Below are positions 18,201-33,200 of a stretch of DNA of 64,000 bases, one piece after another. The position numbers and the translations under genes were made by a program. This DNA is from Candidatus Vicinibacter proximus. GTDB lineage: Bacteria > Bacteroidota > Bacteroidia > Chitinophagales > Saprospiraceae. A model generated the notes under the pieces. It saw only the letters and a program-made list of their open reading frames with translations. It did not search any database and was not told the DNA's origin. Each line of letters starts with the position of its first letter. Positions within the stretch are counted from its first letter, which is position 1. The DNA lies in NCBI GenBank assembly GCA_016713905.1, contig JADJOE010000002.1:310001-374000 (forward strand), in the 5' to 3' direction.

Positions 18201-21200
18201 GGTCTCAGGACAATTGAGGATGATTGGGTCTTCTATGTCATTAACCGTTATGGTGAAGCTGCAAGAAGCAGCATTTCCACTGGCATCTGTTACTTCAAAA
18301 GTGTTGGTAGTTACGCCAACAGGGAAGTAAGTGCCACTCGGTTGACCTGCAGTCTGCACTGTGTTTGGATTAGGACAGTTGTCCGTTCCTATAGGTGCGG
18401 TGTAAGTCACCAAAGCAGAACAGATACCCGGATCGCTGTCTTCCACAATATTGGCAGGGCAAACGATCTGAGGATCCTCCGTATCATTTACAGTTACTGT
18501 AAAGCTGCAGGTTGCGGTATTGCCACTTGCATCGGTTACCTTAAATGTATTTGTTGTTACCCCGACAGGGAATGCAGAACCGCTACCTAAACCGGATGTC
18601 TGAACGGTATTTTGTCCAGGACAATTATCGGAACCAGTAGGTGGTGTGTAATTCACTTCGGCAGAACAGTATCCGGCATCATTGCTTACTACTACATTCG
18701 CAGGACAAGTTATCTGAGGTAATTCGTTATCGTTCACGGTTACCGTAAAGCTGCAGGTTGCAGTATTGCCCATAGCATCTGTAACTTTGAAAGTGTTCGT
18801 TGTGACACCTTTAGGGAATATTGCACCACTTGCCAATCCGGCAGTCTGAATGGTATTTGCGCCAGGACAATTATCTGTTCCGGATGGGGCAGTATAATTA
18901 ACCACAGCAGTACACAATCCAGGGGTAGTATTGGTAATGATATTGGCAGGGCAGGTGATCTGCGGTAATTCATTATCATTCACAGTTACCGTAAAGCTGC
19001 AGACCATCATATTTCCTGTTGCATCCGTTACTTTAAATGTATTGGTTGTTGTTCCTTTAGGGAATGCAGCACCACTGGCCAAACCAGCTGTCTGAATGGT
19101 ATTTGCACCAGGACAGTTGTCTGTGCCTACAGGTGTAGCGTAATTCACTACTGCTGTACACAATCCTGCATCCGTGGATACTGTGATGTTATTTGGACAA
19201 CTGATTTGTGGCAATTCGGTATCGTTGACAGTTACCGTAAAGCTACAAGTCATGGTATTGCCAGCCGCATCTGTTACCTTGAAGGTATTCGTAGTAGTTC
19301 CAACAGGGAAGTAAGAACCACTCGCCAAACCTGCAGTCTGGATGGTATTTGCACCAGGACAGTTGTCCGTTCCAACAGGTGCGGTGTAAGTCACCAATGC
19401 AGAACACAAGCCTGGATTGTTACCCACCACAATATTGGTTGGGCAAGTGATCTGGGGTGCTTCTGTATCGTTCACAGTAACCGTAAAGCTACATGTGGCG
19501 ATATTTCCTTCGGCATCTTCTACCTTGAAGGTATTGGTCGTCACGCCTACAGGGAAAGCAGCGCCACTTGGCAAGCCAGCAGTCTGGGTGGTATTGGCAC
19601 CCGGACAATTATCGGTTCCAACTGGTGTGGTATATGTTACCACTTTAGAACATAGACCCGGTGTATTGGTAGTTACGATGTTGGCAGGGCAATTAATCTG
19701 CGGAGCTTCCTGATCGTTTACTGTGATCGTAAAGCTACAGGTTGCTGTATTCGAAGCTCCATCCGTCACTTTGAAAGTATTGACTGTCACGCCAACAGGG
19801 AAGGCAGAACCACTTGGAAGCCCAGCCGTCTGAACGGTATTCGCACCAGGGCAGTTATCTGTACCAACAGGTGCAGTATAATTTACAATCGCAGAACAGT
19901 TTCCATTGTCGTTAGCAATTATGATGTTGCCAGGACAAACAATCTGAGGGACTTCAGTATCGGTCACCGTAACGGTAAAGCTACAGGTAGCCATGTTTCC
20001 ACTGGCATCCGTTACCTTGAAAGTATTGGTGGTCACCCCAACAGGGAAATAAGAAGCGCTGGCCAGGCCTGCTGTCTGAATGGTATTGGCTCCAGGACAA
20101 TTATCGGTTCCTGTTGGTGCCGTATAATTAACCAAAGCAGCACACAATCCCGGATCGTTGTTCTTCGAAATATTGGCAGGACAAGAAATCACCGGCAATT
20201 GAGTGTCGTTAACCGTTACCGTAAAGCTGCAAGTTGCCGTGTTGCCACTGGCATCCGTAACTTTAAAGGTATTGGTCGTCACTCCCACAGGGAAGGCAGC
20301 TCCACTGGCAAGACCTGCTATCTGAACCGTATTAGGGCCAGGGCAATTGTCTGTTCCTACAGGAGCCGTATAAGTCACCACTGCGGAACAAAGGTTCATG
20401 TCATTAGGTACTGATATGTTGGATAGACAAGTGATCAACGGCAATTCTGTGTCGTTTACGGTTACCGTGAAACTACAGGTTGCCGTGTTGCCCATGGCAT
20501 CCGTTACTTTGAAAGTGTTGGTTGTAACACCTACAGGGAAGCTTGCACCACTGGCAAGACCTGCTGTCTGAATGGTATTGGCTCCGGCACAATTGTCAGT
20601 TCCAACAGGGGCAGTATAAATCACCACCGCAGCACACTGACCAGTGGTATTTGATACCACAATATTGGCAGGACAAGTAATCTGCGGTAACTCATTGTCA
20701 TTCACCGTTACAATGAATGTGCAAGAAGCTTTCACGCCGCCCGCATCTGTTGCTTCATAAGTTACATTGGTAGTTCCTTTAGGGAAGGCAGCTCCACTGG
20801 CCAAACCAGCAATTCGTGCGGTTGTAACGCCAGGGCAGTTGTCTGTTCCAACAGGAGTAGTATAATTCACCACTGCAGTACATAATCCTGCATCCGTAGA
20901 TACTGTGATGTTGTTCGGACAAGAGATTTGTGGTGCTTCTGTATCGTTTACGGTCACCGTAAAGCTACAGGTAGCAGTTAATCCACCGGCGTCCGTCACT
21001 TTGAAAGTATTGGTCGTCACTCCTACAGGGAAGTAAGAGCCACTCGCCTGACCGGCAGTTTGGATGGTATTTGCACCCGAACAGTTGTCTGTTCCGGTTG
21101 GTGCGGTATAAGTCACCAAGGCAGAACACAAGCCTGGATCGTTGCTCTTCACAATTGGCGAAGGACAAGTGATCTGTGGTGCCTGAGCATCTGTAACCGT

Positions 21201-24200
21201 CACCGTAAAGCTACAAGTTGCCGTATTTCCTGAGGCATCTGTAACCTTGAAAGTATTCGTGGTTACGCCTACAGGGAAGGCAGCTCCACTTGCAAGACCT
21301 GCAGTCTGGATGGTATTTGCTCCAGGACAATTGTCTGTACCCACAGGAGCAGTATAGTTAACTACTGCAGAGCAGAGGTTCGCATCATTTGGTACTGAAA
21401 TATTAGATGGACAAGAGATTACCGGTAATTCCGTATCGTTCACCGTAACGGTGAAGCTACAAGTTGCCATAGCTCCCGGTACATCTGTTACTTTGTACAC
21501 AATGGTTGATACACCTACCGGGAAGCTAGATCCACTGGCAAGGCCAGATAGCTTCACGGTTACTGAGCCTGGACAATTGTCTGTACCTACAGGTGCAGTA
21601 TAATTGACCACTGCGGAACACATTCCGGCATCGTTGGATGCAGTTATGTTAGCAGGGCAAGTAATCTGTGGCGCTTCTGAATCTATAATAGTTACTGTAA
21701 AGCTACAAGTGGTCATTAATCCACCCGCATCCGTTGCCTTGTAAGTGACAAGTGTAGGAACTCCTACCGGGAAGAAGGAACCATTTGCATTCGGTGGTGT
21801 AGTGGTAAGCATTACGCCCGGACAGTTGTCAGAGGCTGTAGGCTCATTCCAAGACACGGTGCGACCGCATAGGCCGGGATCATTGCCCAATGGTCCAATG
21901 TTTGTAGGACAATTGCTGATGATCGGTGGTTGGTTGTCCACGATGGTAACGGTGAACGAACAAGCTGCTGTATTTCCATTTACATCCGTTGCTGTATAAG
22001 TAACTGTCGTGGTACCCACAGGGAACAATGCAAAAGCGGTAGTTCCTATGGTAATCACATTCACGGTATTGTTACTGGTACTGACCACTAAAGACATGAT
22101 TCCGCAAGCATCAGTAGGTACCGGAACGGTCCAGCTATGGGTTTGTTCACAGGAACCTGATACCGCATTTAATGTGACATTTGGAGGACAGGTAATAACC
22201 GGTGGAGTAATATCTACAACTGTTACAATTGCATTGCAAGTGGCTGAGTTGGCAGGTGATGCATCATCAGTTACTGTTAATGTTACCGTATTCGGGCCAA
22301 CATTACTGCAATTAAATGAATTAGGCAAAACAGCCAAAGTCAAAAGATTGTATGGAGTACAATTATCAACAGTACCTGCAGCAATTGCATTAATGTTAGC
22401 AGTTGTTAGCGTATAGTTTCCTGATGAATTTAAGTTAACACTTATGTTGTTGCAAACAGGAGTCGGCGCATCATCATCATTCACTGTAACTGTAAAGCTG
22501 CATGAGCCCATATTGCCCGCTGCATCCAATACTGTCCAGGTTACTGTGGTAACTCCTTTATTAAACACAACTCCTGCTAAGGTATTGCTTCCGCTTCCCA
22601 TCGTAACTCCACTCAATGAATAAGTCGTACTTGTTACGGCACAATTATCATTGCTGCCGGTAGGATCAAATTCCGTTCCTACCGCTGTGTATGTACAGGC
22701 AGGTGCGTCTGTTCCCCTCGTTTGTGGGGCCACGCAACTTACTGTCGGTGCATCATCATCATTCACTGTAACTGTAAAGCTGCATGAGCCCATATTGCCC
22801 GCTGCATCCAATACTGTCCAGGTTACTGTGGAAACTCCTTTATTAAACACAACTCCTGCTAAGGTATTGCTTCCGCTTCCCATCGTAACTCCACTCAATG
22901 AATAAGTCGTACTTGTTACGGCACAATTATCATTGCTGCCGGTAGGATCAAATTCCGTTCCTACCGCTGTGTATGTACAGGCAGGTGCGTCTGTTCCTCT
23001 CGTTTGTGGGGCCACGCAACTTACTGTCGGTGCATCATCATCATTCACTGTAACTGTAAAGCTGCATGAGCCCATATTGCCCGCTGCATCCAATACTGTC
23101 CAGGTTACTGTGGTAACTCCTTTATTAAACACAACTCCTGCTAAGGTATTGCTTCCGCTTCCCATCGTAACTCCACTCAATGAATAAGTCGTACTTGTTA
23201 CGGCACAATTATCATTGCTGCCGGTAGGATCAAATTCCGTTCCTACCGCTGTGTATGTACAGGCAGGTGCGTCTGTTCCCCTCGTTTGTGGGGCCACGCA
23301 ACTTACTGTCGGCGCTTGATTATCATTTACAGTAACCGTAAAACTACATGTCATTGTATTTCCACTTGCATCCGTAACTGTCCAAATTACTGTAGTCAAT
23401 CCTGTTGGGAAATCACTTCCGGAAAGACTGCTGGTCATATCATAATTGTTACTGATGGTCTCTCCTGGACAATTATCATCAAATGCTGTAGGATCAAATT
23501 CCGTTCCTACCACTGTATAATTACATTCTCCCAAATCCGTATTCTTTGTCTGATTCAACGGACAAGAAATTGTAGGCTTAATTGAATCATTCACAATCAC
23601 CGTGAAACTACAAGTACCTGTATTAGGTACAGCATCTGTTGCAGTCCAGGTAACTACTGTGGTACCTTTAAGGTAATCTCCACTTGCATTGCTCGTATTG
23701 TTGAAATCGTTTAGGTTAGAAATGATTCCACAATTGTCAATAGTGGCTACATCAAAAATCAAGGCAGCTTTACATACACCAGGATCTGTATTAACCGTAA
23801 TTGAATTGTTAGGTCCGAATGGAGTTCTGATCCAGTCAACATTTTCCATGTTAACGAGGGTTCCGTTTTGTGCAGATCCTGCATTGTCATTCGCTACGGT
23901 TCCTGTTCCTTGTTCTAAGTTATAATAGGCAACCAATCCCGGCTCTGTTCCTAGTAATGAAGTGCCGAGATAAGCCTTAATTTGAGATGCCGTTAAGGCT
24001 TGGTTGAATACACCCACTTCATCCATTTTACCATTGAAGTAATCAATGTTGGAAGAAGTCTTAAATGCCATGGTCAGTGGGCTACCGTTGTTAATTATAT
24101 TTCCGGAGATGGTTCCTGTTGATGTACCCATCAGCACACCATTTACATACACATTCACTTTAGATCCAGTGTAAACTCCAGCAACATGAATCCATTTGTT

Positions 24201-27200
24201 GGTTGGGAGTAAATTGGAGCCACCTGATCCGACGGTTCCTGCGGAATACCAACCATTGCTGGTGGTAGCAACCACAAAGTGGAAACTTCCGTTGGCACCC
24301 ACAATTAGACGATAAGCATTTTCTTTTGCAATAGGTGCATAATTCTGAACCGGTAAGGCATCGATTTTCATCCATCCCATTACAGTCAGTGCGCCCATTC
24401 CTTCCAGAACTGCATTGTCTGCAACGGTAACATATTCGTTTACTCCGTCAAAATCCAAGCCTTTACCCACCTTACAGAAAACCTGTGGATTTTCTCCATC
24501 GGTCACTGTTACCATGATGGTACAAGAGGATGAATTACCACAAGCATCGGTAGCAGTCCATACAATGGTGGTGGTACCGGTAGGTAAAGTATCGTTCGCT
24601 AAAGTATTGGTAAGATTGAAATTATTGGTGATGGTCACTGCACCTCCACACAAATCTGAAGCTGTTGCGTTGAACTCTGTACCGCTTACTATATAGCCAC
24701 AATAGCCTAAAGTAGTGCCTCTAGTGAACGGACTTCCGCTGGCACAAGTTATGGCAGGTGGAGTCTGATCGCTACCGGTATTGGAATAGGTTAGACCTGG
24801 TAGTTCGTTCCCGCAGACATCTGATATGGTAAATGTGTAGGTAACCGTCCAGGCACAATCTGTTCCTGTGACGACTGTGTTTGTAAGTGTTGCTGTAACA
24901 GCTCCACCACAATTATCCGTATAACCTTCAATGGCTTCTGTTGCATTAAAAGGAGCTGCAGTGGCTGCATTAGCTTTACATGCATTGGTTCCTGAAGATC
25001 CGGTATGAGGCATACCTGTCAAGCTTGGGGCGGTCTGGTCGCTTCCGGTGTTTGAATAGGTACGACCTGTTAATTCGTTACCACAAACATCCTTTACTGT
25101 AAAAGTATAAGTTACTGTCCAGCCGCAATCCGTTCCAGTTACATTGGTATTGGTAAGTGTGGCTGTTAAAGCACCAGTACAATTATCTGTGTATCCTAAT
25201 ATTGCATTGGTTGCGCTGAAAGGTGCGGCTGTCGCTGCATTAGCCAAACAAGCATTTGTTCCTGTCGTTCCGGCATAAGGGATACCTGTCAAGCTTGGTG
25301 CCGTAACATCATTTACAGTAACCACTTGTGTGCAAGTTGTTGTATTTCCGGTAGCGTCTGTTGCTTTCCAAGTTCTGGTCAGCGTAAATCTGTGATCACA
25401 AGTTTTATTGGTAACAACTTCACTCATGACGGAGACAATAACTCCCGGGCAATTATCTGTAGCAATAGCAGGACCTCCTGTGTTTGCAATAGTAGAGTCA
25501 GCCGCACAAGAGACAGTTATGTCATCCGGACAATCTGTAATTACAGGATTCTGATTGTCGTTAACGGTAACTGTGAAGCTACAAGTGGCCATGTTCATAC
25601 TGCCATCTGTAACTTTGAATGTATTGGTTGTCAATCCCACAGGGAATGCTGCTCCACTGGCTAAACCTGCAGTCTGCGTAGTCATAGGACTTGGACAATT
25701 ATCGGTTCCAACAGGTGTGGTGTAAGTAACAACAGCAGAACATTGACCTGCATCTGCATTGACTACTATATTAGAAGGGCAAGTGATCTGAGGCAACTCA
25801 TTGTCGTTGACCGTCACAGAGAAGAGGCACAATTTTGTGTTGCCACTTGCATCTGTTGCGGTGTAGGTCATATTGGTTGTACCCTTAGGGAAGATTGATC
25901 CCGGAGGTAAGTTCGGTAATAAGGAAAGACTGACTCCCGGACAGTTGTCGGAAGCAGTTGGTGCCACCCAAGTTACTAATGCAGTGCAAAGACCCGGATC
26001 GGTACTTTTTACGATGTTGTTCGGACAACCGGTAATAATTGGTAATTCATTGTCAATCACCACTACGTTAAACATACAGGTGGAAGTATTTCCACATTCA
26101 TCTGTAGTTTCAAATTTCTGAAGTGTTGTGCCAACCGGGAAGAAATCTCCTGACATCAGTCCGGTTCCATCCACCTTCAGAATGGTAAGCATACCGGTAC
26201 AGTTGTCTGTGGCGGTAGGCGCAGCATAACTCACTGATCTTCCGCACAAGCCAACTACGTTATTGACCGTGATTGTGGTAGGGCAACTGGTGAAGGTCGG
26301 AGGGGCATTGTCAATTCTTGTATTGTAAGCAGTTGAGGATACATTACCACATGCATCCGTTTCAGTTACTGTTACAACTGCGCTACAAGTTCCGGAAGTA
26401 CTTGCTGCTTCCGTAATAGATCCCGGACAATTATCTGTGGCTGAAGTCGCAGCGAGTGCTGCAGCTTCTGCTGCCCCTACTGTAGGATAACATGCAGCAA
26501 TTGTTCCTGGAGTAATTACTGGTCCCGTATTATCTAATACGTTAACCGTTTTTGTGCATGAAGAAGTACAAGAATTCCCATCTGTGGTAACTAAAGTTAA
26601 GGTGAAATCATTATTACATAAGCTACCTGCCAAGACTGAAACAGTTTGTGCATTGGTAGCTCCTGGGATGGTAGCGTTACCTGAAATTGACCAGGCATAA
26701 CTTACACCTGCCGGTCCAGAAAAATCATTAGAAGTATTAGGACAAACCGGACCATTTGTACCTGTGATGGTACATGCAGGAAGAGGCTCAACTGTAATTA
26801 TCTGATCATCTGTAACCGTACATCCAGGGAAAGTTACAGTAACAGTATAAGTGGTAGTCATACCCGGGCTTACCACAATACTGGCAGTAGTTGCTCCACC
26901 AGGAGACCACAAATACGCTGTTGCTCCGGTAGTGGTTGCATCCAAGGTAGCACTTGCACCTGCGCAGATAATACCATCATTATTTGCAACACCACTTGTT
27001 TCTGTCACTGCTATTGTAACTGTTGGTGAGGTTGCTACCCCAGTTCCTCCCAAAGGAACAGGAATTCCATTTAGATATTGACAATACAAGACCTTTGTAG
27101 TAATATTTGCACCACTACCCGGTCCAACCGGGCCAGGACCATTGGCTGCATTCCAATAGTTTAAGGTAGCATCTACATCTGTTGCACTTAGATTTTCTAC

Positions 27201-30200
27201 CCCATAAGTAGAACCTGCAAACCAGTTGTTGGCAGTTGCCGTAACAGCACCTGCAGAGGCAGCTAACTGTAGGTCTTTTCCGTTAGGTTTACCGGTTTCA
27301 AAAAACTTATTTGTTTTGACAGTACCGGTACCGCTGTTTATAAAGCGTACGCCGATGCCGTTGTCATATATGTGATTGTTTTCTATTGTAGCAGAGCCTC
27401 CGTCAACGTCGATACCGATGGTATTGCCATTTATGGATAGTGGATTGTCGTGAATATTTGAAGAAGCATCAGGTCCCAAAACCAATATTCCGGCTGGGCT
27501 TCCAGACACATTGGTGTTTCCTTTAATATCTGCAAAGACAGTAACACCATTTGAATTTGAAGGATTGTCATGAACCCTTATCCCTGCTATGGAAGCACCC
27601 GTTATGGTAACTCCATCAATAGTAGCAAGTGTATTACCTCCTGCATTAGAACCGGCAGTTGGGTAACCTTCAAAATTGTTTACGTTTATACCCAAATCTA
27701 CACCCGTGATATTGCCTCCTGAAATCAAAGGAGCTGTTTGGTCATTCCATACAGATATCCCTGTACTGGTAGGTACAATGATTGCTGAACCATTAATGGT
27801 ATTATTTGATGCTGTGTGAACTGCACCGGAAAGTGAAGACAATAAGATTCCATGCCAAATAGCTGTTTCATTAGCATTTGCTAAACCAGTTATTGAATTG
27901 GCATTTAGGGTATAAGCAGAGGCACTACTATAGGCCAAATTGTGAAATATACCTACCCGGCGAGCCTGAATGGTATTATTTGAAATGTTCTGATAAGTAG
28001 AAGATCCCGGGTTAGCCGCACTGAAATTTCCGGTTTGAATTCCCAATCTAACATTGGTCATGCAGTTATTGGTAACCGCAGCATATTGATTGTTGTACAG
28101 TAATACCCCACCTCCCCAAAAATTTATACCGGAACCTGCATCATAAGTTCCAAGATTCTGAATTTTATTATTGCTTATTGTGTGACCGGTAGAAGGCACA
28201 CCTGCTGGGTAATCATAAAGCGTTAAACCAAAATATGAGAGGTTTTGGATAATGTTGTTGCTGGCTGTTAAATTGTTTATGCCGGTCTCATATACGGTTA
28301 TACCTTCTGCTGCATCTATGTCTGCCCCATTGGTACTGGAAAACCCGCTTGTAATTGCTGTGTTGTCTCCATCAATAGTGAAACCTTTAATGGTTACATT
28401 AGAAGCCGCAACATGGAATATTTCACCGGAAGATATAGCTGCTGTGGCAGGAACTACAATCGCTTCGGCGACTCTTGGTGTGGCAGAACAAGGGTCAATA
28501 TTGGCATTAGGTCCAAGTATGGTAAGTTGTTTGTTTACAACTATATTTTCCACATAGGTACCTGCTCCTACACTTAAGGTGTGCCCGTTTAAAGTTTGAG
28601 GATCGTCGATAGCAGATTGTATGTCGCAGAAAGTTTCCGAAGTGTTGGTGTTGGTAACCAAATTATTATTGGCACATTGACAAGACCCTGCGGGCTGGAA
28701 TCCTACATTCCCGCTTGCATCCACCCCGGTGCTAAGCACTGTTCCCAATAGGATGTCGCCACTTGCGCCTTCTACAAATGTATTTAGGATGATACCTAAA
28801 TCGGTAGTTCCATGCCAATTACAAACAACATTAATATCGCTGGTAATTCTGCTTATTACTGCTTTATGAGCAAATGCAAAAGAAAGATCATTGCCTTCTA
28901 TAACAACGTTTGATGGTGTTGCATTTACTTTTCCAATTTCCCCAATTCGTATACCGTTTCTAGGGCCGGTTATTTTGTTGTTTTTAATAGTGACATTACT
29001 TAGAGATGCAGGGATTGTATTGTAGGAAGGAGCATCGTCTCTTGCTTTAATGGTAATTGCAGAAGGGTTTTGAGGATCTGGAGCTGTGCCGATATGGCCA
29101 GAATTCGTAATATCGCAATTCTGAATCGTAATATTCGAATAAGCACCATATTTCAGGTTAATATCTATACCATTATTGAAATTATAACTTGCATCCGTCC
29201 CATTGTCAGCCATTGTAAGGCTTTCGAAAGTGGCATTGCTTAGCTTTTCAAAGTACATACCTTTTTGAAGGTTGTTACTGATCGTGCTGTTTTGAATAGT
29301 TATTGCATCAAATGCAACAGGTGTTGTAGCTTGGAAGACAGCAATTCCTTGTAAGGCATTTCCTGATATAGTACAATTATCCATGAATAAACCATTTACC
29401 GCATTGGCTGTACCCACACGCATACCAATTGTTCCAGCAAGCAAAGTGGTTCTTTGAATATCGGTCAGTAAAATGTCAATGCTGCTGTTACTACCACCAA
29501 AGCTTACTCCATAACGGCAATAATCTATCAATGCCATGTTATTAATGGTTGGATTAACAACCCCATTTAATAAAACTGCATCTTGGAAATTTGTAACAAA
29601 CATATTTTGGATCGTCACATTTGGAGCCGATATGGTAATCCCAACACCTATACAGGATGAAGGGGCTGTCAAAACGGTGTTTGTTGCAGGGTTGCTGCCT
29701 TTTCCAGCTCCAATAATAGTAAGCTCTTTTGTTACCGTCACATTTTCAGTGAAAGTTCCAGCACTAACCATTAATGTGTGGCCATTAAGTGTCTGAGGAT
29801 CATCAATAGCGGCCTGTATGGTGCAGAATTTTTCCAAGGTGGTAGTATTCATCACTCCTGCACATTTTGTCAAAACAACATCATTTCCATCTCCACCGGC
29901 ATAATTAATATCAAAAGTATAACCACTTACTGTTATTACATTTCCTTGCGCAAACTGACCAGAAACTGCATCCGCCAAATCATTGTCAATTATTTTTAAT
30001 TGATCTCCATTTGCAGGTACATAACCTAAAATTAAATTTAATGTGGCTCCTCCTAAAGTAACCGTTCCATTAACAATGAACTGGTCATATAAAGTACAAG
30101 CTGTAGTACCATTTGCCTCAATATCCAAAATATCTCCGCTATTCAGGACCATATTACCTGTAATTGTAACACATGACGGACTTGATCCAGCGGCAAGTGT

Positions 30201-33200
30201 AACTGTCTTAGCAGTTGCATCTGCGCCACCTGTGTAGGTCGTACCGGACTGAATATGCACCGTACCATTTGCGGCAACTGCATCAATTCCTCGTTGTACA
30301 GATGGGGTGGTATTAGGTGAGGTAAAGCTGTTAGGGGTAACGTAAGATTTATTGGATTTAACGGTTACAAAACCAAGTGTGTTTAGATCAATTTTATGAT
30401 TTACTTTATCTTCAATTGAATACAATTGGGCCAAACTTGCAGTAATTCCTGTTTGTCCATCAAATGATACTGCCGTAGCATCAATATCTGTTGATGGTGC
30501 ATTCGTTCCATTAGAAATTTGATCAATGTAAGTAGTTTGACCTACAAAAGATGCTGGTGTTGCACCAGAAAAAGATGCACTAGCGTCTCCACCTTCAATT
30601 AAAATTCCCTTAACAGAACCAGTAATTAAAGCATTATTTTTAATCTGCACAGCTACAGTTGAGCCATTCGAATTTGAATTGTTGTCTTTAACATAAATTC
30701 CGGTAGTAGTATTGAGGAGGTCTACACCATCTACAATGTAAGAACTTGAAGCTGCATCAGAATTATATCCATCATAATTATTAGCGAAAACCCCGTAATC
30801 TGATCCAGTTACTGAGCCATCTTTTACAGAAATTGTATTTGTTGTAGGACAGTTCCACATTTGGTAGCCGGACTCAAATCCTGAAATGACATTTCCACTT
30901 GTATTGACACCAACTGCAGTTTGGATACTCCAAAACTCAACCCCGGAAGAACCAGTTCGATCTGCCACCGATGAGCTATTTGTGATGGTATTGTTATTTA
31001 CTTCAAAATCTGAAGCATTCTGATAGTGAAGATTGATTAAAATCCCGGATACATCCTCGTAATCTGCATCACCGGCAATACTTACTTTTTGTAATGTAAA
31101 GGTATTGTTACTGATTTTTACATTTCCAGGAGAAGGAGCTGCCAGATGGAAATTATTAGTCTGGACCCCTCTCCATGCATCTATTACACAATTGTTCTGA
31201 ACATCCGCATAGTAGTCATCATAAAGTAGAATAGCAGCCCAATAAGGGATGCGCTGGATCTTGTTGTTTTGCACAACTCCTTGCTTCGAAGGTCCACCTG
31301 TGCTCCCAAGAGCAACCCCAAACTGGAAGACATTTTGAATAATGTTGTTTTTTACAATCAGGCCATCTTGGGTAGATTCTATGCCATAATCAACGTCCGG
31401 ATTTACGCCAAATGCTGTAAAAGGATTGGTAATACTCGAATTATCGCCATCAATTGTGAATCCATCTATGGTCACGTTAGGCGCAGTAACACTGATAGAG
31501 GTAGATCCTGTTCCTGCTATAGTAGCCGTTGAACCTGTAGCAGGCATAATAATGGCTTCTCCAGTTCCCCGTGCACCTAAACATGCGTCTACCCCAAATT
31601 TTGGACCTTTAATAGTTAATGATTTATTTACCACAATATTTTCAGCATAAGTACCCGCATCAACTGTGATTACATCTCCGTTAGAAGCAGCATCAATTGC
31701 ATCTTGAATTGTGCAATAATTATTTGCACCATTGTGAACTTTTCCTGCTCCGCAAGCTGTCAGCACTACATCATTTCCATCTCCACCTTTATAGTTTATA
31801 TCAAATAAAGTTCCTCCCGCAAGTATCGTACCGCCTTGTGCAAATTGTCCGGTTACTGCATCTGCCAAATCATTGTCAATTATTTTTAATTGATCTCCGT
31901 TTGCAGGTACATAACCTAAAATTAAATTTAATGTGGCTCCACCTAAAGTAACCGTTCCATTTACTATGAACTGATCATATAGTGTACAAGCAGTGGTACC
32001 ATCCGCCTCAATGTCCAAAATATCTCCACTGTTCAATACCAAATTACCTGTGATCGTAACGCAAGATGGGCTTGCACCAGGGGCAAGTGTAACCGTCTTA
32101 CCAGTTGCATCTGCACCGCCGGTGTAGGCGGTAACACCGCCTTCTATGTTTACTCTACCTGCACTGCCCAAAGCGTTAATACCCCGCTGGATGGATGGTG
32201 TTGTTGTTGTTGGGTTTGAGAAACTAGTTTGTGTAACTGAAGTGGTGTTCGCCTTTACCGACACATAACCAAGGCCGGAATCGTCAATATTATGCAGGAT
32301 TTTATTTTCAATGCTGTACAACTGAGCCACAGTTGCGGTGGCACCGGTATTGCCGTCAAAAGAGGCGGATATGCCGTTGAGATTTCGATTGTATTCGAGC
32401 ATTTCAATATAATTGCCGCTTTGACCTACAAAAGCTACATTATTTAAGCTAGCACCTGTTATTGCGTCATAAGGTACAAATCCTACCGTCAATGAGTCAG
32501 GATAGTCCAGCAAAATTCCTTTGGCGCCATTGGAAATTGCCACACCCGCTCCCAAATTGAGGGCAACGGTTCTTTTGTTGATTAGTGGAGCCGGATTGAT
32601 GGTAGTCCAGGTTGCGTCATCCTTCATCTTGATGCCAGTTCCACCCGTTCTTAGTGTAAAAGACACACCGCTGATACCAGCATGGGCACCTACAGCTGCC
32701 GTACCAAAATTAGTTGCAGGGTCTGTATCCTTGTTTTTAAGGAAAATCCCAACGTCAACATTGCTGACAGTGCCTCCGGATATCTGGCCATAGTGATCGA
32801 TGTTGCTGCCATCACGATTATTATCTACATAGAACAACCAGTACCCATGCCCAATTGAGGTTGCCTCTAAAGCAGCCCCATCAATTGTATTGTTGTTACA
32901 GGTCCAGTATTCAGGAGTGCCAACTATTGGCAGGTTCGTTTGATTTGTAAAGTTTTGTGGTGCAGATACTGTTGCGTAAAGGATGCCATACCAAGTCGTC
33001 CGGGTAGAATAGGATGGATTGGCATCACCCGGTGCAGGAGGGGCCACTGTTATTGTATTGTTGTTCAATGCATACGGGGAGGTATGGAAAAGGTTCATCC
33101 AAATCCCCGCAAAACGAGCCGAAATAGTATTATTTGCTATCACACGGTCTGCGGCATTTCCCATGTCTTTGATTCGGAAGGAACTGGATGCAATACCGTT

